9,440 nt of DNA from JAHCHL01 sp964546835 (lineage in GTDB: Bacteria; Armatimonadota; Fimbriimonadia; Fimbriimonadales; ATM1), in contig CAZJKW010000076.1 of the NCBI GenBank assembly GCA_964546835.1, positions 1 through 9,440 of the forward strand, given 5' to 3'. The position numbers and the translations under genes were made by a program. This document shows positions 1 to 6,944 of this stretch, piece after piece (the first letter of the stretch is position 1; every line of letters begins with the position of its first letter). The notes under the pieces are model-generated. The model made no database searches and was not told the DNA's origin. It worked only from the letters and a program-made list of their open reading frames with translations.

Positions 1-332
1 ATAAACTTCTGCCCTGCATTTTTTACGAGCGCACCCGGCAAAATTCCTGCCTCTGTCAAAATTTGAAATCCATTGCAAATTCCCAATACAGGTCTTCCAT
101 CATCTGCAAACTTTTTGACTTCTTGAATGATTGGTGAGACCGCTGCAATTGCTCCACCTCTTAAATAATCACCATAAGAAAAGCCGCCGGGCAAAACCAC
201 CGAATCAAACCCTGCCAAGCTTTTTTCTTTATGCCACACATACTCAACGTCGTAACCTAAGACATTTTTTAACGAAAAATATGCATCTTGGTCACAGTTG
301 CTTCCAGGTGAACGGATAACCGCTACTTTCAT
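1..332 (-). CDS. purQ: Phosphoribosylformylglycinamidine synthase subunit PurQ (glutamine amidotransferase), C-terminus beyond window
   Basis: PurQ is the class I glutaminase subunit of the PurS-PurQ-PurL FGAM synthase complex. It releases ammonia from glutamine for the fourth step of cytosolic de novo purine synthesis. I translated the minus strand from the ATG at 332. The first 110 residues show GSNCD (10-14), the oxyanion-loop region PGGFSYGDYLR (48-58) and the nucleophile motif GICNGFQ with Cys86. These are typical of the PurQ family and start at the usual place. The catalytic His and Glu would lie past position 1, so about half the protein is missing because of the window edge, not because of damage. 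The ATG overlaps the purS stop as ATGA, and a GAGG lies 7 bases before it, so it is probably coupled to purS. purL may follow outside the window. Confidence 0.95.
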   Translation of the reverse strand, partial: MKVAVIRSPGSNCDQDAYFSLKNVLGYDVEYVWHKEKSLAGFDSVVLPGGFSYGDYLRGGAIAAVSPIIQEVKKFADDGRPVLGICNGFQILTEAGILPGALVKNAGQKF

Positions 333-562
333 CCAACTGCCTCGATTTTGTATTTTTCTATAACCGGGTTGACCAATAATTTTTTGCACATTTCATCAAT
401 CTTTTCTTGACCGCCGTCTTTCATTTCAATTTCGATAAGTTTTCCGATTCGAACGTTTTCCACTTCTTCAAATCCCAGGGACTTGAGCGAATCTCCCACA
501 GCTCGTCCGGCAGAATCCAAAAGGCTCGGTTTTAAGGTGATATAGACGCGAAAAGTGCTCAT
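329..562 (-). CDS. purS: Phosphoribosylformylglycinamidine synthase subunit PurS
   Basis: PurS is the small bridging subunit that joins PurQ to PurL in the FGAM synthase complex. The 77-residue product begins MSTFRVYITLKPSLLDSAGR, matching the family's N-terminal beta strand plus the 'LKP..LDs.G.a' segment, and continues with SLGF (around 28-31) followed by a VRIGK strand. Family members are about 80 residues. I chose the ATG at 562. A GTG at 577 in the same frame would add five residues (MPKSD) that the family does not normally have, although an AGGG lies close before it. The stop overlaps the purQ ATG by four bases. Separate purS genes occur in most bacteria, but not in Proteobacteria with the long single-chain PurL. 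A weak promoter-like pair lies upstream at 598-626. Confidence 0.93.
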   Translation of the reverse strand: MSTFRVYITLKPSLLDSAGRAVGDSLKSLGFEEVENVRIGKLIEIEMKDGGQEKIDEMCKKLLVNPVIEKYKIEAVG

Positions 563-597
563 GTCTGATTTTGGCACGGAGCCCTAAGTAAACTCCC

Positions 598-626
598 GTT
601 ATCGTGTCCGCCAACCATTTGACCAA
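598..626 (-). promoter_or_regulatory. Possible weak promoter for purS-purQ
   Basis: On the minus strand TTGGTC (621-626) is followed after 17 bases by GATAAC (598-603), a partial match to sigma-70 type -35 and -10 boxes. It sits about 35 bases before the purS ATG, in the only place where a purS promoter could lie near its gene. The matches are 3 of 6 and 4 of 6, so this could be chance. The -10 box would abut the start codon of the divergent glycosyltransferase gene. Confidence 0.22.
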
Positions 627-1341
627 TGTCATTCCTGCGTACAATGAGGGCTCTCGAATTCTGCGTACGCTTGAAGCGGTGGCGCAGTTTTATCGTTCTA
701 TGCCTTATGATTTCGATGTGATTGTCGTGAACGACGGCTCCACGGATAACACGATGAAAATCGTCGAAACGTTTTGTGAGTCCAATCCGGAATTTCGAGC
801 GGCCGGATATCCAATCAATCAGGGCAAGGGTGCGGCGGTCAAAGTCGGAATGATGCAGGCAACGGGCGAACTGATTTTGTTTATGGATGCGGATTTGGCT
901 ACGCCGCTCGAAGAAACCGACAAACTCGTTTCTGCAATTGAAAGCGGAGCCGATATCGCAATTGGAAGTCGACCCTTAAAAGAAAGTAATTTGGAAATCA
1001 GGCAACCGTGGTACCGAGAGCAACTTGGGCGACTTTTTAATTTCGCCGTTCAATCTTTATCGATTCGCGGAATCAAAGATACACAATGTGGATTCAAGAT
1101 TTTTAAGAAGCATGCAGCGCACGATATTTTTTCTCGCACCAAGTTAAATCGGTTTGGATTTGACTTTGAAGCATTGATGACCGGAAGAGATTTAGGATAC
1201 AAGATAGCCGAAATTCCCATTCGATGGTCCCACCAGGAGGGCTCGAAAGTGGTTTTGATGCGGGATGGACCTCAAATGATAAAGGATTTAATCAAGTTAC
1301 GATTAAAAGGTAAAAAATGGCGCTTAACGATTCGAAATTAA
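604..1341 (+). CDS. Family 2 glycosyltransferase, dolichyl/polyprenyl-phosphate glucosyltransferase-like
   Basis: This is a GT-A fold glycosyltransferase that probably moves a sugar from a nucleotide sugar to a polyprenyl phosphate at the inner face of the membrane. Over 245 residues it shows VIPAYNE (9-15), VNDGSTD (42-48), NQGKGAAVK (72-80), the metal-binding DADLATP (95-101), DTQCGFK (159-165) and RFGFDFEAL (183-191). This motif set is that of the ALG5-like (DPG synthase) branch of GT2. It has no C-terminal transmembrane segments, only a basic tail (LKGKKWR). The start is a GTG. An in-frame TAA ends the frame five codons upstream (589-591), so no longer version is possible, and there is no clear Shine-Dalgarno site. 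It is the only gene on the plus strand: divergent from purS and overlapping ribE tail to tail by 18 bases. The exact donor and acceptor cannot be read from the sequence. Confidence 0.88.
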   Translation: MSANHLTNVIPAYNEGSRILRTLEAVAQFYRSMPYDFDVIVVNDGSTDNTMKIVETFCESNPEFRAAGYPINQGKGAAVKVGMMQATGELILFMDADLATPLEETDKLVSAIESGADIAIGSRPLKESNLEIRQPWYREQLGRLFNFAVQSLSIRGIKDTQCGFKIFKKHAAHDIFSRTKLNRFGFDFEALMTGRDLGYKIAEIPIRWSHQEGSKVVLMRDGPQMIKDLIKLRLKGKKWRLTIRN

Positions 1342-1893
1342 TTTTTCAATATATCTTGACAAGATATCATATTCAACATTTACTTTTGAACCCACAATTA
1401 GTGACTTCAGGTTTGTATTTTCAATTGTATGCGGAATGGCAGAGACAACGAATTCGTTCCCAACCGGTTTTACAACAGTCAAACTGATTCCATCAAGTGC
1501 AATTGAACCTTTATCAACAAGATATTTTGAATCTTGAACTTTGAATCGGTAATTGATTGAGTTTTGCGCCGGTTCTGCAGCGATTAATTCGCCAATACAG
1601 TCTACATGACCCAGTACGAAGTGACCTCCAAATTGTTCTCCAACCTGAAGTGAAGGCTCTAAATTAACAAAAGCGTTCGGATTTAACTTGTTAAATGTTG
1701 TTCGAGAAATCGTTTCTTCGCTCAAATCAAAAGATAATTTTTCGCCGCCTTTATGCGTAAGACAACAACCATTAACGGCAATGCTGTCTCCGACTTCAAT
1801 TTGACCCAGTTGACCTTTTAAGATTTCAATGATTAATTTGCCGTTTTCGTTGGTAATTATTTTCCCCATTGCCTTAATCAATCCAGTAAACAT
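1324..1893 (-). CDS. ribE: Riboflavin synthase, alpha subunit
   Basis: This enzyme dismutates two molecules of 6,7-dimethyl-8-ribityllumazine to riboflavin and 5-amino-6-ribitylaminouracil, the last step of riboflavin synthesis. The 189-residue protein has the two tandem lumazine-binding barrels of the family. Visible motifs are the N-terminal MFTGL, VNGCCLT (40-46), GHFVLGHVD (90-98), GSIALDGISLTV (129-140), IPHT (153-156) and the C-terminal helix VEYDILSRYIEKL. This is slightly shorter than the usual 200 or so, with only a short tail after the helix. The ATG overlaps the ribD stop (TAATG), and AAGGGTG lies a few bases upstream inside ribD. The gene is named ribE in E. coli-style usage and ribC in some other species. 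No ribBA or ribH is next to it, since the locus ends here against the opposing glycosyltransferase gene. Confidence 0.96.
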   Translation of the reverse strand: MFTGLIKAMGKIITNENGKLIIEILKGQLGQIEVGDSIAVNGCCLTHKGGEKLSFDLSEETISRTTFNKLNPNAFVNLEPSLQVGEQFGGHFVLGHVDCIGELIAAEPAQNSINYRFKVQDSKYLVDKGSIALDGISLTVVKPVGNEFVVSAIPHTIENTNLKSLIVGSKVNVEYDILSRYIEKLISNR

Positions 1894-2948
1894 TATCTTT
1901 TCACCCTTGCATTTAGTTTAATGCAGTCCCCAAGTTTTTCACAAATTAAGTTTTCACATTTTGTGGCATCTGCAAGATTTGCAATGCCTTCTCCGTTAAT
2001 CCAAGAAACCCCGTTACCGAACACTTGTGGTGCGATATGCAATTCAATCTCGTCCACTAAATTTTGTTCAAAAAATTGAGCAACTGTTTTTCCTCCACCT
2101 TCCACCAACACGCAGTTTACTCCGCGCCGCGCTAATTCTTGTAGTACTTTTGCTAAGTCAAATTTGTGTTTTCCGCGACCGGAAACCGAAATCGTTTCAA
2201 CTCCATAGTCATTGCTAACCGTTCCGAAAACTAAAGTTGAGCGACCATCCGTAAAAACTGCGGACGATTTTCGAAGTTCTCCGCGTGAATCCAACACCAC
2301 CCGCACTGGTTGATTTTTTGCATCAACATCTCTGATCGTGAGATTTGGGTTGTCAATCTCGATGGTGCCCGCCCCGACCAAAACGCAACCGGCAATTGCC
2401 CTTAATTCGTGAGACCGTTTGCGCGCTTCCGGCCCGGTAATCCATTTACTTTCTCCAGTTTTCGTTGCAATTCTTCCATCCAAACTAATTGCGCTTTTTG
2501 CAATTACCCACGGCCTGCCAAGTTGATATCTTTTTACGAAAATATAATTGATTTCTTCCGCTTCTTTTTTTAGCAGCCCGCTTTCTACGGTTATGTTTTT
2601 TGATTTAAGTTTATGATCTCCTCCCGCGGCCATTGGATTTGGATCCGGTGCGGCATAAACTACTCGTTTTACTCCTGCTGCAATGATTGCGTCCGTACAA
2701 GCCGGCGTTTTGCCATAATGATTGCAAGGTTCCAATGTCACATAGAGCGTTGCGCCGCCAACGTTTTCTTTTGCATTTTTGATGGCAACGATTTCTGCAT
2801 GGTCGCCTCCGGCAAATTCATGAAATCCCTCACCCACAATATCGTTGTTTTTTACAAGGACGGCACCAACTCTTGGATTAGGTGCAGGAAATCCGCGTTT
2901 GGACAATTCAATCGCTCGGTTCATAAAAAGCAAATCGGAATCATTCAT
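1893..2948 (-). CDS. ribD: Bifunctional riboflavin protein RibD: pyrimidine deaminase and uracil reductase
   Basis: RibD carries out two successive riboflavin steps: deamination of diaminohydroxyphosphoribosylaminopyrimidine, then NADPH-dependent reduction of the ribose side chain. With the ATG at 2948 it has 351 residues. The N-terminal CDA-fold deaminase (about 1-140) has PNPRVGAV (24-31), HAE (50-52) and PC-(8 residues)-C ending GKTPAC, giving the zinc ligands His50, Cys75 and Cys84 with Glu52 as proton shuttle. The reductase domain (about 145-351) has the SLDGRIA motif (155-161), a VGAGT nucleotide-binding segment and a late LVEGGG. Both catalytic halves look intact. A TTG two codons earlier (2954) is an alternative start. 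Either start overlaps the preceding membrane-protein gene, and the stop overlaps ribE by one base. Confidence 0.96.
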   Translation of the reverse strand: MNDSDLLFMNRAIELSKRGFPAPNPRVGAVLVKNNDIVGEGFHEFAGGDHAEIVAIKNAKENVGGATLYVTLEPCNHYGKTPACTDAIIAAGVKRVVYAAPDPNPMAAGGDHKLKSKNITVESGLLKKEAEEINYIFVKRYQLGRPWVIAKSAISLDGRIATKTGESKWITGPEARKRSHELRAIAGCVLVGAGTIEIDNPNLTIRDVDAKNQPVRVVLDSRGELRKSSAVFTDGRSTLVFGTVSNDYGVETISVSGRGKHKFDLAKVLQELARRGVNCVLVEGGGKTVAQFFEQNLVDEIELHIAPQVFGNGVSWINGEGIANLADATKCENLICEKLGDCIKLNARVKR

Positions 2949-3243
2949 TTTCAATCTTGCTTTTCTTTTCCGGAACAGGGGTTGATAACAAATCTGCCAA
3001 ATTTCTTAAGGATTCTGCTTCATGCTTTCTACGTTCATTTCTGATAGTTAGGAGTGCACAAGCAAATGCACCGAAAAACAACACCCCAACCGCAGTTGTA
3101 AAGTAAGCCATTTTTCGAGCGTATTTTGCCATTTCCAATTTTGGAGCCGTTTTTCTTGGCGGAGTTCCAACGGTTAGTGGGTAACTTAGAACAACCGCTA
3201 AACCTAACACAACAAAAATCGTTGTTATTAATCTCAGGCGCAA
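2941..3243 (-). CDS. Small membrane protein of unknown function (two predicted helices)
   Basis: I do not recognise this 100-residue protein. It has an N-terminal hydrophobic stretch (about 5-21, ITTIFVVLGLAVVLSY), a short hydrophilic loop with PPRKTAPK, a second hydrophobic stretch (about 47-66, YFTTAVGVLFFGAFACALLT) and a charged C-terminal tail rich in Lys and Glu. No domain or catalytic motif is visible. The start is a TTG, supported by a good AAGGAG six bases upstream; the next Met is at residue 38, inside the loop. Its first codons overlap the end of rpe by 10 bases and its end overlaps ribD, so its expression is probably coupled to both. It lies in the same run as another small two-helix protein (5689-5907), on the other side of the PASTA kinase-like gene and rpe. 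That makes a membrane partner of the kinase-like protein conceivable but unproven. Confidence 0.72.
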   Translation of the reverse strand: MRLRLITTIFVVLGLAVVLSYPLTVGTPPRKTAPKLEMAKYARKMAYFTTAVGVLFFGAFACALLTIRNERRKHEAESLRNLADLLSTPVPEKKSKIENE

Positions 3244-3875
3244 GCAATGCTCCTTAACTTTATTAAGTTTTCAACAGGATTTCCATTAAAAGTAAAAGAG
3301 CCGGCGACCAAAACATTTGCGCCTGCTTTCACTAATCTTGGTGCGGTTTCTAAATCAACACCACCATCCACTTGAACAAAATGATGTTTAGCCATTGCCC
3401 GCACAGAAACAACTTTGTCCAAACAACTTTCAATGAATTTTTGACCGCCCCAACCGGGATTTACGGTCATGACTAAGATTAAATCTACCAAATCCAAAAC
3501 GGGTTCTACGGTTTCAACACGTGTTCCGGGATTGATGGCAACTCCGGCTTTTAGGCCTGCCTTGTTGATTTGTTGTAAAACACGATGCAAATGCTTGCAT
3601 GCTTCAACGTGGACGGTGATTCGGTCTGCGCCTGCTTGCTTAAACATTTCAATTTGGGTTTCGGGATGATTAATCATTAAATGACAGTCCATCATTTTTT
3701 GAGTTTTATTTTTAATGGATGCTACGGCTTGCGCGCCAAACGTGATGGGCGGAACGAAACTTCCATCCATTACATCCACATGAATCCAATCACAGTCTGC
3801 TTTGTCCAAAACCTCAACAGCGTGACCCAATTCAGAAAAGTCCGCGCTTAATATGGAAGGAGCCAATAAGACCAT
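3234..3875 (-). CDS. rpe: Ribulose-phosphate 3-epimerase
   Basis: Rpe interconverts ribulose 5-phosphate and xylulose 5-phosphate in the non-oxidative pentose phosphate pathway, in the cytosol. The 213-residue TIM barrel opens with LAPSILSADF and shows IHVDVMDG (31-38, metal ligands His32 and Asp34, acid/base Asp34), CHLMI with metal ligand His65, the phosphate-binding NPGWGGQ (139-145), VDGG with catalytic/metal Asp170, and AGSFTF near the end. Length and motifs are normal, so it should be active. The ATG overlaps the kinase-like gene stop (TAATG), with AAGGAG ten bases upstream. A PASTA kinase gene close to rpe is well known in Firmicutes (prkC-rsgA-rpe); here rsgA is absent. Its substrate also feeds riboflavin synthesis, encoded just downstream. 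Confidence 0.97.
   Translation of the reverse strand: MVLLAPSILSADFSELGHAVEVLDKADCDWIHVDVMDGSFVPPITFGAQAVASIKNKTQKMMDCHLMINHPETQIEMFKQAGADRITVHVEACKHLHRVLQQINKAGLKAGVAINPGTRVETVEPVLDLVDLILVMTVNPGWGGQKFIESCLDKVVSVRAMAKHHFVQVDGGVDLETAPRLVKAGANVLVAGSFTFNGNPVENLIKLRSIACA
3250..3255 (-). promoter_or_regulatory. Ribosome binding site fixing the TTG start of the 100-residue membrane protein
   Basis: AAGGAG on the minus strand lies six bases before the TTG at 3243 and within the last codons of rpe. It is one of the better Shine-Dalgarno sites in the run, and it supports a non-ATG start where no ATG is available near the N-terminus. Confidence 0.6.
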
Positions 3876-5692
3876 TATCCTTCGACTCCTTTTCGTTTTA
3901 CAGTAGCGTCCAAAAAATTATTGAAGTAAATTCTAAACGTCGCTTCTTTTCCGTAACCTTTGATTGCGTCCAGAGAAATTTGTTCGTTGCCTTCGCGTTC
4001 TTCTTCAAAAATGACTTGGGGCACACCTCTCGCATCAGTCATTTCAACTCTAACCATTACCGGAGTATCGCTACTTTGCACTTTGAATGAAAGCGACCAC
4101 GTGTTTGGGAACAAATCTTCTGCACTAACTCTTGGTTTTTCCGGCTCACTTCTTCCTGAGCTGATTGTCAACGAAATCGGCGTACCTCGTTCAACCCTTT
4201 CTCGATATGAAGGATCACTTTTTATGATTAAATCTTCTTCAATGTTTCGACTTGATTCTCGCTTGATGGTGGGATCAAGTTTTAGTCCGATATTTTCGAG
4301 TCTTGCTTTTGCTTCTGTAATGGGCAATCCGCGCAAGTCCGGAACTTCAATCATTCTTCCGCCTAAACTCAGTTTAACGCGAATCGGAAATCCCTCGCGA
4401 ACGGGTGTTTGTGGTTTTGTTTCTTGGAAAAATATTGTTTTGGGTTGTGGATAGTCGTCGTTATATTCTTCACTAATAATTGTGATTTCAAGATTTGATT
4501 TATTGACAAGGTCTCGCGCTTGGTTGTAGGTTTTACCAATCAAGTTTGGCACTTCAACCACTTTTCGTTGGTGCATGTTAAACCAAATGTAAGAAATGAC
4601 TGCCAAAGCGCAAAAAGTGGCGAAGACCCAAACGGAATATCGCAGCCACTTGTGTACATGGTCGGGCGGCTGTTCTGCCAATTTTTGTCTTTTTGGTGCT
4701 TTATCTTTTTTTGGCATTTCCTGTTTTTTTTGCGCTGCTTCTTGTTGCAAAACTGCGCCTAACTTTCTTTCTGCCTTTTTTTCCGCAAAAGTTAATACTG
4801 GCTGTGGTGCTTGAACTTCCATTTCGCCTGAAACGGGCTCGGTAAGCGGCCAAGAAAGCTTTTTCCCAAATCGCAATGCGTCCAAAAGTTGCCGCAAATC
4901 TCCAAGCAATGCAGATGCGGTGGGATATCTTTCGATTGGGTTCTTCGCAAGTGCTTTTTGAATAATTTCATCAAATACTTGTGGCACCGCAGGGTTCATT
5001 GCACGAACACTTGGCACAGGTTGACCAGAATGTTTCGACAAAATTGCAGCAGGTGTCAATCCGGAAAACGGCAGAACTCCAGTTAACAATTCAAACAAAA
5101 TCACACCAATTGCATAAACGTCCGATGCACTATTTGGCAAACCACCTTCAATTATTTCAGGAGATAAATAGGGCGCCATTCTTCCCAATACAACTGCGCC
5201 TGCGGTTTTGCTGGCCCCGTAACATTCCCATAACCCAAAATCGAGCACCGCAATTCGACCTTCTAAAGTTGAAACCACATGATCGGCACATAAATCTCCG
5301 TGATGAATACCCATCGTTTGTGCAGATTCAATTGCTTCGCAAATTCCGATACCCATTTCGCAGACAACCGATGGAGAAAAAGGGGCAAGTCGTCGAATTC
5401 TTTCTGCAAGCGTCGACCCTTTTACAAATTCACAAACAATGAAAGGGATTTCTTCATGTTCATCAATTTCATAAACTCTTGCGACATTTGGATGGTCAAT
5501 CGCTTTACTTTTTTCTATTACGCGTCCAAGCGTTTGTACAAAATCGGGTTCATCTCTAAAAGGAGATTTCACCATGCGAATGCAAACATCATGGCCACGA
5601 ACTTTATCTTTTGCAACGTAATTCTCGAAAATAGTTGAAGAACCTAAATCTTCAACTATTTCATATCGCATTCGAATAATATCGCCAATCAA
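3875..5692 (-). CDS. PASTA-domain Ser/Thr kinase-like membrane protein, probable pseudokinase
   Basis: The 605-residue protein follows the PknB/PrkC/Stk1 plan: cytoplasmic kinase-like domain (about 8-275), basic Lys/Gln-rich juxtamembrane stretch (300-345), one transmembrane helix (about 350-371), two extracytoplasmic PASTA domains (about 379-444 and 447-513) and a final 90-residue domain I cannot assign. In PknB relatives the kinase reads muropeptides or growth state through PASTA. Here several catalytic positions are altered: the glycine loop keeps only Gly17 (LGSSTIF), the VAIK lysine is Arg39 (VCIR), and the HRDxKPxN loop reads HGDLCADH (131-138), so the loop Lys and Asn are Cys135 and His138. 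DFG (151-153), SPE (177-179), DVYAIG (191-196) and Arg255 remain. I infer weak or no phosphotransfer, perhaps a receptor or scaffold. Start: TTG overlapping the previous stop (TTGA). An in-frame TAA lies three codons upstream, so only this TTG or the ATG at 5671 can serve. Confidence 0.85.
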   Translation of the reverse strand: MIGDIIRMRYEIVEDLGSSTIFENYVAKDKVRGHDVCIRMVKSPFRDEPDFVQTLGRVIEKSKAIDHPNVARVYEIDEHEEIPFIVCEFVKGSTLAERIRRLAPFSPSVVCEMGIGICEAIESAQTMGIHHGDLCADHVVSTLEGRIAVLDFGLWECYGASKTAGAVVLGRMAPYLSPEIIEGGLPNSASDVYAIGVILFELLTGVLPFSGLTPAAILSKHSGQPVPSVRAMNPAVPQVFDEIIQKALAKNPIERYPTASALLGDLRQLLDALRFGKKLSWPLTEPVSGEMEVQAPQPVLTFAEKKAERKLGAVLQQEAAQKKQEMPKKDKAPKRQKLAEQPPDHVHKWLRYSVWVFATFCALAVISYIWFNMHQRKVVEVPNLIGKTYNQARDLVNKSNLEITIISEEYNDDYPQPKTIFFQETKPQTPVREGFPIRVKLSLGGRMIEVPDLRGLPITEAKARLENIGLKLDPTIKRESSRNIEEDLIIKSDPSYRERVERGTPISLTISSGRSEPEKPRVSAEDLFPNTWSLSFKVQSSDTPVMVRVEMTDARGVPQVIFEEEREGNEQISLDAIKGYGKEATFRIYFNNFLDATVKRKGVEG

Positions 5693-5907
5693 AGTTGCTT
5701 ATTTTCCTCCCGATCTTTAATCAAACAGAAAATAACAGAAAGAACCACAAACATCCACCCGAGCAAGATGTTTGGTTGGGCAATTTTTGCGGTCCAGTCA
5801 GGCAAGGTGCCATGAAAAAGCGACCATTGATGCATGGTGTATCCCCCGAAAAGGATGACAAATGCGAAAACCGAACAAATTGCTCTTAAGAAATTTAGGT
5901 CTATCAT
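5689..5907 (-). CDS. Small membrane protein of unknown function (two predicted helices)
   Basis: I do not recognise this 72-residue protein. It has a hydrophobic N-terminal stretch (about 5-24, including FAFVILFGGYTMHQW), a polar linker with LPDWTAKIAQPN, a second hydrophobic stretch (about 47-63, ILLGWMFVVLSVIFCL) and a charged tail (KDREENKQL). This suggests two transmembrane helices with both ends in the cytoplasm. Its ATG overlaps the aroB stop as ATGA, and its stop overlaps the TTG of the kinase-like gene as TTGA. It is therefore locked between the two, and being next to a membrane sensor makes a physical partnership possible. The intact frame in a fully packed run, and overlaps at both ends of the kind used by its neighbours, are the main evidence that it is a real gene. 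Confidence 0.72.
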   Translation of the reverse strand: MIDLNFLRAICSVFAFVILFGGYTMHQWSLFHGTLPDWTAKIAQPNILLGWMFVVLSVIFCLIKDREENKQL

Positions 5908-6944
5908 GCTTTTTGAATAACCTCATTAATGATTTCTCTCGGAATGTCGTGCGATAACTCGCAACTTCCGACGCCCGTTAATAGCGACATCGAAAGTTTT
6001 CCGTTGATGTTTTTCTTGTCGTTTGCCATCGATCTCATCATTTTTTCGAAGTTTAAATTTTCAGGCAGTTGCGTCGGGATGCCGCATCCTGCAACAACAT
6101 CTCTCACACGATCTGCCGTACCAAGCGGCGTTTTGCCCAGATTCTCACCGATTCTTGCTTCAACAATCATACCGACCGCAACCGCCTCTCCGTGCAAAAT
6201 TCCATCGTAGTTCATGGCTTGTTCTATCGCGTGGCCTACGGTGTGCCCAAAATTCAACGCCGATCGGATACCTTTTGTTTCAAACGGGTCGGCATTGACA
6301 AATTTTGCCTTGATTTCTGCGCATATAGGCACGAACTTTCCGGCCGCCTGAAGATCGATGCTAACTTGGTCGAGCAATTCCGGATTCGAAATAAAACCGT
6401 ACTTAATGACTTCTGCCAAGCCGTTTTTCAGTTCCCTTTCTGGCAAAGTTTCTAATGTAGGAATGTCACACACAACCGCCTCGGGCAATGCAAAGCGACC
6501 GAGCAAATTCTTTCCTTCGGGCAAATCAATTCCGCATTTGCCACCAATTGCGGCGTCAACTTGCGCCATCAGACTGGTTGCAATAAAACAGAATTTCACG
6601 CCTCTTTTAAATGTTGATGCAACAAATCCTACCAAATCACAAACAACACCTCCACCTATTCCTACGATTAAGACATTTCGGTCAATATCCAATTTTGCAA
6701 GTGATGTGGTTAGATATTCATATCCACGAATGGATTTTGTTTGTTCACCTGGCTCCAAAATAACTTCGTTATCAAAATCACAAAACCGTTTTGAATAAAT
6801 TTTCCAAACGTTTTCATCACTTATTACAACTATTTTCGAGGCACCCACTTCGTGAAAAAAGTCTGCATAGTCAAATGTCCCGTCCAAGTTAAAAATGACT
6901 GGACTAACTTTTTCGTTTGGAAATTCGATTAAAACTGGGCTCAT
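5904..6944 (-). CDS. aroB: 3-dehydroquinate synthase
   Basis: AroB converts DAHP to 3-dehydroquinate, the second step of the shikimate pathway, using NAD+ and a divalent metal. The 346-residue protein has EPGEQTKS (64-71), the NAD-binding GGGVVCDLVGFVAS (97-110), AQVDAAIGGKCGID (127-140), RELKNGLAEVIKYG (170-183), NFGHTVGHAIE (231-241) and HGEAVAVGM (251-259). The expected zinc ligands are Glu178, His234 and His251, and all are present. Small departures from the common pattern are ATSLMAQ for PTTLLAQ and GGKCG for GGKTG, neither likely to stop activity. The ATG overlaps the aroK stop (ATGA), preceded by a weak GAGAAAG, and its own stop overlaps the next gene the same way. aroK-aroB pairing is common in bacteria. 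Confidence 0.97.
   Translation of the reverse strand: MSPVLIEFPNEKVSPVIFNLDGTFDYADFFHEVGASKIVVISDENVWKIYSKRFCDFDNEVILEPGEQTKSIRGYEYLTTSLAKLDIDRNVLIVGIGGGVVCDLVGFVASTFKRGVKFCFIATSLMAQVDAAIGGKCGIDLPEGKNLLGRFALPEAVVCDIPTLETLPERELKNGLAEVIKYGFISNPELLDQVSIDLQAAGKFVPICAEIKAKFVNADPFETKGIRSALNFGHTVGHAIEQAMNYDGILHGEAVAVGMIVEARIGENLGKTPLGTADRVRDVVAGCGIPTQLPENLNFEKMMRSMANDKKNINGKLSMSLLTGVGSCELSHDIPREIINEVIQKA

Noticed and set aside
131..319. Plus-strand 62-codon frame at the left edge
   Set aside because: It is antisense to purQ, whose minus-strand frame shows the full amidotransferase motifs including the nucleophile Cys86.
1351..1367. Inverted repeat ATATCTT-GAC-AAGATAT just past the glycosyltransferase stop, as a possible terminator
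   Set aside because: The stem is short and AT-only apart from one pair, has no T-run after it on the plus strand, and codes the conserved C-terminal helix of riboflavin synthase.
3035..3247. Alternative 70-residue minus-strand frame starting at 3247
   Set aside because: It overlaps the 100-residue membrane protein in another frame, lacks helices or motifs, and its start is only two bases from the ribosome site.
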